Positions 54,397 to 62,873 of a stretch of DNA of 64,000 bases are shown piece by piece. Under the pieces are notes generated by a model. That model searched no databases and was not told the origin of the DNA. It saw only the letters and a program-made list of their open reading frames with translations. Position 1 is the first letter of the stretch; each line of letters begins with the position of its first letter. Both the position numbers and the translations under genes were made by a program. This stretch comes from Pedobacter sp. UBA4863 (lineage in GTDB: Bacteria; Bacteroidota; Bacteroidia; Sphingobacteriales; Sphingobacteriaceae). Location of the stretch: the NCBI RefSeq assembly GCF_002399615.1, contig NZ_DHDZ01000038.1, forward strand, positions 117,238-181,237, written 5' to 3'.

Positions 54397-54783
54397 TCAG
54401 CTTAAAAATTGTGGTGGTTTATCATCTCTAAAAAAGTATAGATGGGTGTAATGATTGGTAAGCAGAGCCGACAAAGTGGAGTGAGGTGTTGCAAAAAGTG
54501 TCATACAATCGGCCATATCATTATATTGAAAAAACCAAAGTACTTCTTTTTGTAAATTTAACAACACCTTTTCGGCTTCCTCTTTTTGCTGTTCCTTGGC
54601 TATTTTTGCCAATTGGCACTTGCCATTACACTTTAAAAGTGGCTTCGCTTTATTCTCACAAAAAAGCGAAATAAAAGCGTCAGTATTTAACATATAAAAG
54701 GCATACATAGTACTATTTTTGGCAATGCAAAATAGCATTACAAAAAGTAAAAGAAAAGCCACTGACCTGCGTAATACCAACAT
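54397..54783 (-). CDS. Small Cys-rich membrane protein of the TonB cluster, 128 residues
   Basis: From ATG 54783 an N-terminal membrane segment (RRSVAFLLLFVMLFCIAKN) is followed by FCENKAKPLLKCNGKCQLAK, a C-x11-C-x3-C pattern. Similar CENK...C.GKC proteins are common beside TonB receptors in Bacteroidetes; no function is known. A possible start 51 bases earlier is a TTG. It likely forms a unit with the lipoprotein and receptor downstream. Confidence 0.75.
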   Translation of the reverse strand: MLVLRRSVAFLLLFVMLFCIAKNSTMYAFYMLNTDAFISLFCENKAKPLLKCNGKCQLAKIAKEQQKEEAEKVLLNLQKEVLWFFQYNDMADCMTLFATPHSTLSALLTNHYTHLYFFRDDKPPQFLS

Positions 54784-54842
54784 TTTAACCTGATAGATCT
54801 TACTAACGAAGGCAAATCTAAGGCTATTATTCAAATAATAAT

Positions 54843-54856
54843 ATGATTGAAATCAT
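54843..54856. promoter_or_regulatory. FNR-like palindrome upstream of the nosLDFY operon
   Basis: ATGATTGAAATCAT contains TGAT-N4-ATCA. Its centre is 29.5 bases before the -7 box TACCTTTG (54879-54886), exactly as at the nosZ promoter. It also lies 60 bases before the divergent gene at 54783. Confidence 0.78.
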
Positions 54857-54878
54857 AATTCCTTACTAGGCCAGTTAA

Positions 54879-54886
54879 TACCTTTG
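54879..54886 (+). promoter_or_regulatory. -7 box TACCTTTG of the nosLDFY operon
   Basis: It fits TAnnTTTG and has no -33 TTTG. The ATG follows at 54929. Confidence 0.65.
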
Positions 54887-54928
54887 TACTATACTAGTCG
54901 ATACAGGCTATAAATCACATATTTAATC

Positions 54929-55510
54929 ATGGAAAATAACTCTATTACTCCGTTTTCAAAAATACTTTTAATCACTGCGGCTGTTTTTTTAGTGATTTCG
55001 CTATTTGTGCCTATTTGGAGCATTTATCTCGATGCGCCACAATATCCCGAAGGTTTAAGTTTAAAGATATGGGCGAATAAAATTGCCGGCGATGTGGATA
55101 TTATTAATGGGCTAAACCATTACATCGGGATGAAAACTTTACATACTGAAGATTTTATTGAATTTACTATACTACCCTACATTATTACCTTTTATGCACT
55201 ATTGTTTTTACTAACCGCTAAAATAGCTAGCAGAAAAATGCTATACTATGTACTGGGTGCTTTTGTACTGTTTGGCGTTGTAGCCATGGTAGATTTTTGG
55301 TTATGGGAGTACGATTATGGACATAACCTCGATCCCAATGCAGCGATTAAAGTGCCTGGCATGGCGTATCAGCCTCCACTTATAGGCTTTAAACAACTGC
55401 TCAATTTCGGTGCCTATTCCATTCCCAATATTGGCGGTTGGTTATTTGTAGCAGCAGGAGTATTATTAGTTATCGCTTCATTTATGGAAATAAAAAAAGT
55501 TCGTAAATAA
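54929..55510 (+). CDS. Four-TM membrane protein of the nos operon
   Basis: Membrane segments lie at about 11-32, 80-98, 104-125 and 165-187. Between them are conserved-looking periplasmic loops (NGLNHYIGMK; PPLIGFKQLLNFGAYS). Proteins of this kind precede nosL in Bacteroidetes nos operons; their role is unknown, perhaps in NosZ maturation or electron transfer. NosL follows after one base, so coupling is tight. Confidence 0.85.
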   Translation: MENNSITPFSKILLITAAVFLVISLFVPIWSIYLDAPQYPEGLSLKIWANKIAGDVDIINGLNHYIGMKTLHTEDFIEFTILPYIITFYALLFLLTAKIASRKMLYYVLGAFVLFGVVAMVDFWLWEYDYGHNLDPNAAIKVPGMAYQPPLIGFKQLLNFGAYSIPNIGGWLFVAAGVLLVIASFMEIKKVRK

Positions 55511-55511
55511 T

Positions 55512-55985
55512 ATGAAAAACACTATTTCAATCCTACTTACGGTTGTTTTATTTTTTATCTCTTGCGGAAATGAAGGCCCAGAACCAATCAATTACAACCG
55601 TGATGCCTGCGAATTTTGCAAGATGACCATTTCAGAAAGTCGTTTTGCGGCCCAGCTTATTACGGTTAAAGGTAGAGTTTACAAGTTTGATGATTTACAA
55701 TGTTTATTGCAGTACGACCAGACCAACAAAGAAGTACCAGTAAAGAACTATTATATCGCAAATTTCTCGGCAAACAAAGCGCTAATAGATGCTAAAAGTG
55801 CCTACTTTGTAAAAAGCGAAACCCTGCGTAGCCCAATGGGCGGCAATGTAGCTGCATTTGCTGAGCAAAAAACTGCGGCAGCCTATGCCAGTAAAAATCA
55901 AACAGATATTGTTGAATGGAAAGATTTAAACAACACTGTTCAAACTGAAGGAGGGCATAAACACGATGAAATGCAGCATCATTAA
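55512..55985 (+). CDS. nosL: NosL copper-binding lipoprotein
   Basis: NosL delivers Cu(I) for assembly of the CuZ centre. The lipoprotein signal ends FISC (Cys18). RDACEFCKMTI (C33, C36, M38) is the metal-binding motif, and MGGNVAAFAEQKTAAAYA is typical of the C-terminal half. A His-rich tail (GGHKHDEMQHH) closes the protein, a plausible extra copper site. It overlaps nosD by 20 bases. Confidence 0.93.
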   Translation: MKNTISILLTVVLFFISCGNEGPEPINYNRDACEFCKMTISESRFAAQLITVKGRVYKFDDLQCLLQYDQTNKEVPVKNYYIANFSANKALIDAKSAYFVKSETLRSPMGGNVAAFAEQKTAAAYASKNQTDIVEWKDLNNTVQTEGGHKHDEMQHH

Positions 55986-57219
55986 ATATTGTTTTCTATT
56001 ATTCATTACGTGCTTGTTTACAAATGAATATGGCTATGCTACTACCATTTACGTAGGCAAAAACAAGGCCTATGCACAAATTAAAAAAGCATTGGCCGCT
56101 AGTAAAAACGGAGATACCATTATGGTAACCAGCGGACTTTATAAAGAAGGCAATATCATTATAGACAAGTCTGTAGTTCTTTTAGGTGAAAACTACCCCA
56201 TACTTGATGGTGAGTTAAAACATGAAATTCTTTCGATAAAAAGCAGTAATGTTAGCATTAATGGTTTTCGCATCCAAAATTCTGGACGAACAACCATGAG
56301 CGATCCGGGCGGCATCAAAATTTACGATGCTAAGAATGTAACTATTGAAAAGAACATCCTTATCAACAACTATTTTGGTATTTACCTACAATATGCCGTT
56401 AACTGTGTTATTAAGAACAATGTAATTAGTGCCTCGCAAAAAGAGGAAAACCGATCTGGAAATGGCGTTCACTGCTGGAAAAGCGACAGTTTACAAGTGA
56501 TTGGCAACAAAATAGAAGGTCATCGCGATGGTATTTATTTCGAGTTTGTAACCCATTCTGTAATTTGGAGAAACATTGCAAAATATAACCTACGCTACGG
56601 ACTGCACTTTATGTTTTCGCACAACAACGCCTACATTACCAACTACTTTAAAAACAATGGTGCTGGTGTAGCCGTAATGTTCACCAAAAAAGTAACCATG
56701 ATGAACAATACTTTTGAAGAAAACTGGGGCGATGCCGCTTATGGGGTTTTATTTAAAGAACTAAGCGATTGCTATCTTTCTGGAAACAGGTTTATTAGAA
56801 ATACCACAGGTATATTTTTAGATGGCAGTAACCGTATTAAAGCAGAACGAAACTTATTTTTAAATAATGGCTGGGGTATGCGTTTGCAGGCCAATTGCAT
56901 GGATAACCTTATTGCCCATAATGATTTTATAGGCAATACCTTTGATGTAACCACCAACGGTTCGTTAACACTTAACGAGTTTTACCAAAACTACTGGGAC
57001 AAATATGAAGGTTATGATTTAGATAAAGATAAAGTAGGCGACGTACCTTATCATCCACTCAGTTTATATGCCGTAATTGTAGAAAAAAACCCACCAGCAA
57101 TGTTATTGTACCGCAGCTTTATGATTAGCCTTTTAGATAAGTCTGAAAAAATACTGCCCAGTTTAACACCAGAAAACTTTATAGATAACAAACCTAGAAT
57201 GAGCCCCTATAACCTATGA
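55966..57219 (+). CDS. nosD: NosD periplasmic copper-processing protein
   Basis: This exported right-handed beta-helix protein has 417 residues. The signal peptide is followed by repeated turns with NVTIEKNILINNYFGIY, NAYITNYFKNNG and NDFIGNTFDV (NosD/CASH repeats). With NosFY it inserts copper and sulfur into NosZ. It overlaps nosL by 20 bases and nosF by 4, so translation is coupled. Confidence 0.95.
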   Translation: MKCSIIKYCFLLFITCLFTNEYGYATTIYVGKNKAYAQIKKALAASKNGDTIMVTSGLYKEGNIIIDKSVVLLGENYPILDGELKHEILSIKSSNVSINGFRIQNSGRTTMSDPGGIKIYDAKNVTIEKNILINNYFGIYLQYAVNCVIKNNVISASQKEENRSGNGVHCWKSDSLQVIGNKIEGHRDGIYFEFVTHSVIWRNIAKYNLRYGLHFMFSHNNAYITNYFKNNGAGVAVMFTKKVTMMNNTFEENWGDAAYGVLFKELSDCYLSGNRFIRNTTGIFLDGSNRIKAERNLFLNNGWGMRLQANCMDNLIAHNDFIGNTFDVTTNGSLTLNEFYQNYWDKYEGYDLDKDKVGDVPYHPLSLYAVIVEKNPPAMLLYRSFMISLLDKSEKILPSLTPENFIDNKPRMSPYNL

Positions 57220-57926
57220 TTGAAGTAAAGAATATATCGAAGAATTTTGGTAAGCTTAAAGCATTAGACAACCTTAATTTACAGCTTAACAAAGGAGAAT
57301 GTATAGCTCTCATAGGCCCAAACGGGTGCGGCAAAACCACCTTAATAAAAGCCATACTAGGCATGGTTTTACCCAGTGGTGGCGATATTATTTTTGATGG
57401 CAAAAATATTAAAGACAATACCGAATACAGAGCTAATATTGGCTATATGCCCCAAATTGGACGCTATCCAGAAAACATGAGCATTGGACAAGTGCTAGAT
57501 ATGATCAAAGGTATTCGTAACCATAGCCAGCAGCTAGACACCGATTTGTATGAGCAGTTTGCCCTCGCAAAAATGCTAGATAAAAAAATGCGGACTTTAA
57601 GTGGCGGAACCACACAAAAAGTTAGTGCAACTTTAGCTTTCTTGTTTAAGCCACAAGTACTTATTTTAGACGAACCTACTGCCGGTCTCGACCCTATTGC
57701 TTCAGAAATACTCAAAGCAAAAATAATAGAAGCAAAAAACAATGGCTGCCTTATTCTCATCACTTCACATTTGTTAAGCGAGCTAGAAGACATCGTAAGT
57801 CAAATTATTTTTATGCAAGAAGGCCAACTCATTTTACACAAAAATGTAGAAGACCTTAAAACCACCACCGGGCAACAAACTATTGCACGCTCTATTGTAC
57901 ACCTTTTAAAAACGGCAACCGTATGA
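57216..57926 (+). CDS. nosF: NosF ABC transporter ATPase
   Basis: This is the cytoplasmic ATP-binding subunit of the NosDFY maturation complex. Walker A is GPNGCGKTT (about 34-42), the signature is LSGGTTQKVSATLAF, Walker B is VLILDEPTAGLDP, and the switch His is in LLITSHLL. At 236 residues it is slightly short, as expected for NosF. It overlaps nosY by four bases. Confidence 0.94.
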   Translation: MIEVKNISKNFGKLKALDNLNLQLNKGECIALIGPNGCGKTTLIKAILGMVLPSGGDIIFDGKNIKDNTEYRANIGYMPQIGRYPENMSIGQVLDMIKGIRNHSQQLDTDLYEQFALAKMLDKKMRTLSGGTTQKVSATLAFLFKPQVLILDEPTAGLDPIASEILKAKIIEAKNNGCLILITSHLLSELEDIVSQIIFMQEGQLILHKNVEDLKTTTGQQTIARSIVHLLKTATV

Positions 57927-58690
57927 TTCGAATATTAAAATATGTAGCACTAGATATTCTTAAGAACAAAATCATTATAGCTTATGCCATTATGCTTGCC
58001 CTGTTCTCTTGGAGTTCATTTGGTTTAGAAGACAATGCTTCAAAAGGTTTGTTAACCGTATTAAATATTGTGTTGCTTACCGTTCCTTTAATGTCCATTC
58101 TATTTGCTACCATCTATATTTATAACAGTGGCGAGTTTATTGAACTATTGGTAAGCCACCCGGTAAAACGTAGCAAAATTTGGAAAGCTCTCTTTACTGG
58201 CCTATCTGTTAGCATGATTGCGGCCTATGTTATTGGTGCGGGCATTCCCTTATTAATTTTCACCAATTGGGACATTGCATTAATGATGATCGCCGTAGGC
58301 TCCTTATTATCCGTCATATTTGTGGCATTGGCATTCTTAAGCAGCATTATTACCCGAGACAAAGCCAAGGGTATTGGTACCTCCATTATGTTATGGCTAT
58401 ATTTTGCCTTACTGTTCGATGGACTAGTTTTGTTCCTTTTCTTTCAGTTTGCCGATTATCCCATTGAAAAAGTAATAGTGTTTTTAAGCGCATTAAGTCC
58501 AATAGACCTTTCTCGTATTTTAATTTTATTAAGATTAGATGTATCGGCAATGTTGGGTTATACCGGAGCTGTATTTAAAAATTCATTTGGTAGCGATTGG
58601 GGACTAGTAGTTTCATTCTTATTGTTATCTCTTTGGATACTATTACCATTCTATATATCATTGAGAAAATTCAGAAAAAAAGATTTGTAA
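57923..58690 (+). CDS. nosY: NosY ABC transporter permease
   Basis: This is a 255-residue ABC-2 permease with six membrane segments. LLVSHPVKRSKIWKALFTGL and LSALSPIDLSRILILLRLD are typical of NosY. It forms the membrane part of NosDFY. Its start overlaps nosF by ATGA. The truncated hemoglobin gene follows after 22 bases. Confidence 0.93.
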   Translation: MIRILKYVALDILKNKIIIAYAIMLALFSWSSFGLEDNASKGLLTVLNIVLLTVPLMSILFATIYIYNSGEFIELLVSHPVKRSKIWKALFTGLSVSMIAAYVIGAGIPLLIFTNWDIALMMIAVGSLLSVIFVALAFLSSIITRDKAKGIGTSIMLWLYFALLFDGLVLFLFFQFADYPIEKVIVFLSALSPIDLSRILILLRLDVSAMLGYTGAVFKNSFGSDWGLVVSFLLLSLWILLPFYISLRKFRKKDL

Positions 58691-58712
58691 TGACCTGTTA
58701 AAAATTTCAAAA

Positions 58713-59078
58713 ATGCGTTCCGATATTTTAAATAAAGAAGATATTGAGCTAGTTGTAAAAACATTTTACGAAAAGATAAAAGCAGACAATGAAATTGGCT
58801 TTTTCTTTTCTAAAGTGGTAGCTATGAACTGGGAGCAACATATCCCAAAAATGTGTGCTTTTTGGGAAAACGTACTGTTTTTTACTGGAGAATATGAGGG
58901 AAACCCGCTCATTGCGCATCGTAAAATTAACCAACAATACACCACTACAACAGCACACTTTAATAAATGGATCTTGTTGTTTGATGAAACCATAAATGAA
59001 TTATTTTCAGGTGCTAATGCAGAAAAAATGAAAGCACATGCCAAGTCTATTGCGGCAGTAATGTTGCAGAAAATATAA
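58713..59078 (+). CDS. Group III truncated hemoglobin
   Basis: This 121-residue heme protein has the proximal His at residue 82 in AHFNKWILLFDETI. PKMCAFWENVLFFTGEYEGNPLIAHR is the group III pattern. Such globins bind O2 or NO; in this setting NO detoxification or sensing is the natural reading (inference). It is the last gene of the nos operon by spacing. Confidence 0.9.
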   Translation: MRSDILNKEDIELVVKTFYEKIKADNEIGFFFSKVVAMNWEQHIPKMCAFWENVLFFTGEYEGNPLIAHRKINQQYTTTTAHFNKWILLFDETINELFSGANAEKMKAHAKSIAAVMLQKI

Positions 59079-59163
59079 ATAATTGGCTTATTAAATGAAA
59101 AATATAGCCATACCTACACCACATAGCTTTACAAAGAATGATTTCTGAATAAAAAACTAAAGC

Positions 59164-59612
59164 ATGAGCCATCATCTATTGTTAATTATCCACTTAATTT
59201 CGGCCTCCATTTAGGTTGGCGGACACTTGTACATCGCTATTGCTATTTTACCCAAAGCATTATCTACTAAAAACTGTACGGAATTATTGCTAAGCGAGAA
59301 ACGTTTCGAACCCATTGGGATAACGGCTTTACTCCTACTAGGCATTACTGGTTATGAATAGCCTTGCAATTAGGCATTAAGCTAGACCTATGGTTTTCTT
59401 TCTCATCGCCCATAGAACGTGTAACCTCTATAAAACTGTTGCTATTACTCTGCACTTTATTACTTGCCATAAGCGCACAAAAAAGAGTTATTCCCAAGCT
59501 AAAAAATCAACCTAAAAAAATAATAGAAATGTCCGCACACATTATTACGGTAACATTAATTGGAGTAGCCATGCTAATACTCGGCTCTTTTGTCAGGTAT
59601 GGCGGCATTTAA
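59164..59612 (+). pseudogene. Broken CopD-family (copper resistance) membrane protein
   Basis: The frame from ATG 59164 reads MSHHLLLIIHLISASI, stops at TAG (59212-59214), and resumes VGGHLYIAIAILPKAL up to about 59357. There the frame shifts and stops appear; the last part resumes at ~59364 in another frame (LWFSFSSPIERV to LGSFVRYGGI). Homologues read IWVGGH, so the TAG replaces a Trp codon. At least two lesions make it inactive. The last four bases overlap the convergent gene. Confidence 0.8.
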
Positions 59613-60814
59613 CTTTCCAGCTCGCTACGCTGATAAATATTTACACAAAACATACTTATTGCTCCTGTTAACAATACTATGGCCGCACCAAACAACAGTT
59701 CGTTAATGTAGGGAATTGGGAAATAAACAAAAGAGGCAATGCCCTGAACGCCCAAAAACAGTTCATTAAACAACACTCCTGCTAAAAACACAAATGCCGC
59801 TAGTTTTGCTCCTTTAGAAGATGTAATTATCTTCTGTTTAAACATAAATCCTAATAAAAATATACTATAAACGCCAAGTAATACCAAATGCAAATAGGCT
59901 ATTACAATTGGGCGAAACCCAAAAACAAGCTCGCTTAAAGAGCGGATAACAGAAACTGCCTGTAAACTAAACTTTAAAGTTAATGCCGCAGCCGAAATAT
60001 AGAAAAATAGGCTCATCCATGTATCGTGCCGCTGTTTTAAATATTTCCAGAGCTTAAATGCTAAGGCCAACCAGGCAAACAATTGTATTAAAGTGGTTAA
60101 AACAGTAATAATGTACAACCAATTTGGCAGTTTTGCCCATAATATAGAAAGGAAAAAAGTGGGTATTATAGTAAAAATAAAGAAGTTAAAATATTTGCCC
60201 AACGAAATAGATGGCAAGTAGTTTGCCACCAAGGCCATGCTCCCGAAGAAAAACCAACCATTGTATTGAAAATGCAGATAATAATAAACCGAGCCAAGGT
60301 AAAAGTTATGATCGATGTTTTTTGTAGCCATCATATAGGCCAAAAACAAAGGGCCAAGTGCCGACAATACATTTAACAATAACCCCGCCGTACTCCAACA
60401 TTTGGCTGGGTGTGATTTTGGTAAGAACCGTTGGTCTTTAATAAACACAAAAGCATAAGCCACAGCTACGAAAATAGAAAGCGTAGAGAAAGTTATGGAT
60501 ATTGCTTTGTAGCCTTGCACCGTAAAAGCAATTAACATACCGAAAGAGAAGATCAGGTTTAAAGCCAAAAGCACATGGTATTTCCGTTTCCTTGCCTGTT
60601 CTAAATGCGGAAAAACAATTAACATTAAACCTGCATACAATAATTGGCTTATCCAACCGCTAAAAGCAAAATGAGAATGGGCATGCAGTAAGTTCTTTTG
60701 GTTTAAAAAAGGAAAATCGAAAGCAATTTTATAGCGCATTACCGCACCGTAGAGAGCTACCAAAGCTAAATTTAGCAAGCCCCAAACAAACCATTTTTTC
60801 ACACTGTTATTCAT
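59609..60814 (-). CDS. Polytopic membrane protein, heme-copper-oxidase-I-like
   Basis: This 401-residue protein has about 12 hydrophobic segments. Its histidines are clustered at likely helix ends: LLHAHSHFAFSGW (H44, H46, H48), YYYLHFQYNGWFFFGSM, and IAYLHLVLLGVYSIFLLG. The H-x-H...GW pattern recalls heme-copper oxidase subunit I and NnrS-like proteins. Similar proteins sit next to Crp/Fnr, azurin and RIC genes in Bacteroidetes, and an NO-reductase-like or heme role is possible. Its start lies four bases after the crp gene. Confidence 0.72.
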   Translation of the reverse strand: MNNSVKKWFVWGLLNLALVALYGAVMRYKIAFDFPFLNQKNLLHAHSHFAFSGWISQLLYAGLMLIVFPHLEQARKRKYHVLLALNLIFSFGMLIAFTVQGYKAISITFSTLSIFVAVAYAFVFIKDQRFLPKSHPAKCWSTAGLLLNVLSALGPLFLAYMMATKNIDHNFYLGSVYYYLHFQYNGWFFFGSMALVANYLPSISLGKYFNFFIFTIIPTFFLSILWAKLPNWLYIITVLTTLIQLFAWLALAFKLWKYLKQRHDTWMSLFFYISAAALTLKFSLQAVSVIRSLSELVFGFRPIVIAYLHLVLLGVYSIFLLGFMFKQKIITSSKGAKLAAFVFLAGVLFNELFLGVQGIASFVYFPIPYINELLFGAAIVLLTGAISMFCVNIYQRSELES

Positions 60815-60818
60815 TAAA

Positions 60819-61421
60819 TTAATAATACAGCTTGTGATTAATTATCTTAACTTTCCCATCCTTGCTCATTCTCGATAGGGTTCTAATCACTGTTTCTACC
60901 CTTAAACCTGTAAAATCTGCAATTTGTTGCCTGGTATAAGGTAAGAGTTGCTCACTATTGCAATCGCCCATGGCAAATGATTTAGTATTCGATAGAAATT
61001 GCTTAATTTTATCTTCGGGCGTTTGCTGAACCCATACTCGCATAGATGCCGACTTATTATAAATTCGCTCGGCAAAACAATACATCATTTTGCGCATAAA
61101 TTCTGGATAATCATTTAGAAGATTAAAAAAATGCTCTTTCTTAATTTTAATGATCACACTATCGGTATTTGCTTGTGCTGTACTCGGATAAATTTTATCT
61201 AACAACAAAGGAGGCTCACCAAAGCTTTGCCCAGCAGTAAAAACTCCCTGTGTCAACTCCTTGCCTTCGGCATTGGCAGAGTATAACCTCACCTCTCCAG
61301 AAATAAGCTGATAATAATAATAGGGCACCGTATCTTCATAAAAAATGAATTCTCCTTTAACAAATTTTCTAGCTACGGCACCGTAGGTAATTAAAATATC
61401 GTAATCTATTTGCATAGGCAA
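60819..61421 (-). CDS. Crp/Fnr family transcriptional regulator
   Basis: This 200-residue protein has a cyclic-nucleotide-binding-like fold (FVKGEFIFYEDTVPYYYYQLISG) and a C-terminal HTH (YTRQQIADFTGLRVETVIRTLS). The recognition helix contains V-E-T-V-I-R, the E...R arrangement of FNR, which reads TGAT half-sites. No N-terminal Cys cluster is present, so oxygen sensing by an Fe-S cluster is unlikely; DNR-type heme/NO sensing is an alternative. It is the best candidate to bind the palindromes at 47169 and 54843. Confidence 0.88.
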   Translation of the reverse strand: MPMQIDYDILITYGAVARKFVKGEFIFYEDTVPYYYYQLISGEVRLYSANAEGKELTQGVFTAGQSFGEPPLLLDKIYPSTAQANTDSVIIKIKKEHFFNLLNDYPEFMRKMMYCFAERIYNKSASMRVWVQQTPEDKIKQFLSNTKSFAMGDCNSEQLLPYTRQQIADFTGLRVETVIRTLSRMSKDGKVKIINHKLYY

Positions 61422-61435
61422 CGGTTTTAATAAAA

Positions 61436-61497
61436 ATCGCTATTGCGAGACTGCAAAACAATCTCAAACGACCATTATGCAAGCTTGCAATAACGAT
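61436..61497. repeat. Degenerate palindromic intergenic repeat
   Basis: CGCTATTGCGAG at the left pairs with CTTGCAATAACG at the right, with AACAATCTC between. It resembles the widely scattered ATTGCGAGG...GCAATCTC intergenic element. Confidence 0.5.
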
Positions 61498-61530
61498 GAA
61501 GATAGCCTTTAATTCTGAAAAAAGCTAATT

Positions 61531-62046
61531 TTATTCTACAATGAAAGTACCTTTCATTAACGCCGAGTGCCCTGGAAACGAACATAAAAATTCGTAGCTT
61601 CCTTTGGCTGGCGCTGTAAATTCAATTGTATCCGATTCGCCACCACCCAAAAGCTTGGTATGTACAATAATATCTTTTTCGCTACCCGCAGGAATATAGT
61701 CTGTACTTTGAGCCCCCATGGCTTTACTTGCAAAATCGGTTAGAGAAACACCAGCCGCCAACAATACAAAATTATGGCCCATGGCCGTTTTAGCCATCTT
61801 GCCCGTATGTGTTAATGTTAATTTAACCGTCTGACCTTCCTTCACTTTAATTTCCGAAAGATCAAATTTCATATCGTCACCTGCATTTAGCGAGATTACC
61901 ATTTCATTGGCATCTTGGGTTGCCGGAGCAGTTTCTTCAACCGGTGCAGTGGTTGAGGTTTCTGTTTCTTGGCCTTGTTTTTCATTACTTGTGCAGCTGG
62001 CAACTGTAAAAATCCCAGCTACTAAAAAATACATTACTTTTTTCAT
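61531..62046 (-). CDS. Azurin lipoprotein
   Basis: This blue-copper electron carrier is anchored as a lipoprotein (GIFTVASC, Cys18). A Thr/Glu-rich linker to ~47 precedes the azurin domain. Copper ligands are visible: H91 (MGHNFV), C155, H160 and M164 in CSFPGHSALMKG, with the Gly90 carbonyl. It is a likely electron donor to NosZ or to the His-rich membrane protein downstream. It follows the RIC gene by 24 bases in the same direction. Confidence 0.95.
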   Translation of the reverse strand: MKKVMYFLVAGIFTVASCTSNEKQGQETETSTTAPVEETAPATQDANEMVISLNAGDDMKFDLSEIKVKEGQTVKLTLTHTGKMAKTAMGHNFVLLAAGVSLTDFASKAMGAQSTDYIPAGSEKDIIVHTKLLGGGESDTIEFTAPAKGSYEFLCSFPGHSALMKGTFIVE

Positions 62047-62070
62047 TTCTATTACTTTTATACTTAAAAA

Positions 62071-62802
62071 TTAAACTGTTGCAATATGATTTTTACCCTT
62101 ACTTTTAGCTTCCATTGCTATTGCTCTAGGAAACATAATGTTATTTTCGATATGGATATGTAAGTGCAAATCTTCTTCGAACTCTTTTAAAAGTGCATAA
62201 GTTACACGATAAGTATTACAAGCATCGGCAGGTGGCGTATAGTTCGCTGTTAAAGCGGCAATTCTTCTAAAACGCTCGCCCTCATTAGTATGTTCGTGCA
62301 TCATCATATTAATTGGATTTTGAACACTTCCAAATGGAGCCTCTACAGGTTCTCCCATAGCTATCTTTCTAACAAATGGGAAAAGAATTTGTTCTTCTTT
62401 TTGCATGTGTGCAGTTAATTCTTCTACACAACCCCTAAACAAGTCTAGTACTTCTAGTAACTCTGGATGTTTTTGACCGTGCACATGGGCTACTTTATTT
62501 AAGAAAGGCACAATTTCTACTATTTTTTCTTCTACGTACCTATGATGTTTCTTTTCTACATAATCTGCTAATAGATCTAATGGCCAAGAGTTATAATCGG
62601 CTACGGCACTGCTGTTTTTATTGGTAACTTCGGTCAAGGTTTCGATAATAACCGCAGGATCTATATTTTTTTTTGCACAAGCATCTCCTATCGTTTTATT
62701 GCCGGCACAGCAAAAATCTATTCCTTCTTTTTTAAATACTGATGCGGCTCGGTAATCTTTTGCTACCAACTCGCCTACAATGGTTTGTTCTGTAATTTTC
62801 AT
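62071..62802 (-). CDS. ric: Iron-sulfur cluster repair di-iron protein (RIC/ScdA)
   Basis: RIC repairs Fe-S clusters damaged by NO or peroxide. The N-terminal ScdA_N domain has IDFCCAGNKTIGDAC (C31, C32). The hemerythrin-like domain carries the iron-binding residues in HHRYVEEK, HVHGQKHPEL, HMQKEEQILFPF, MMHEHTNEGERF and HLHIHIENNIMFPRA. The 243-residue length is normal. It lies between the Rrf2 regulator and azurin and fits a nitrosative-stress unit. Confidence 0.95.
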   Translation of the reverse strand: MKITEQTIVGELVAKDYRAASVFKKEGIDFCCAGNKTIGDACAKKNIDPAVIIETLTEVTNKNSSAVADYNSWPLDLLADYVEKKHHRYVEEKIVEIVPFLNKVAHVHGQKHPELLEVLDLFRGCVEELTAHMQKEEQILFPFVRKIAMGEPVEAPFGSVQNPINMMMHEHTNEGERFRRIAALTANYTPPADACNTYRVTYALLKEFEEDLHLHIHIENNIMFPRAIAMEAKSKGKNHIATV

Positions 62803-62873
62803 CGTTGCTTAATTAAATCGTTAATAATTCATAAGGATATTAATACCTTTTTATCTTTTATTGGTTTAAATTT

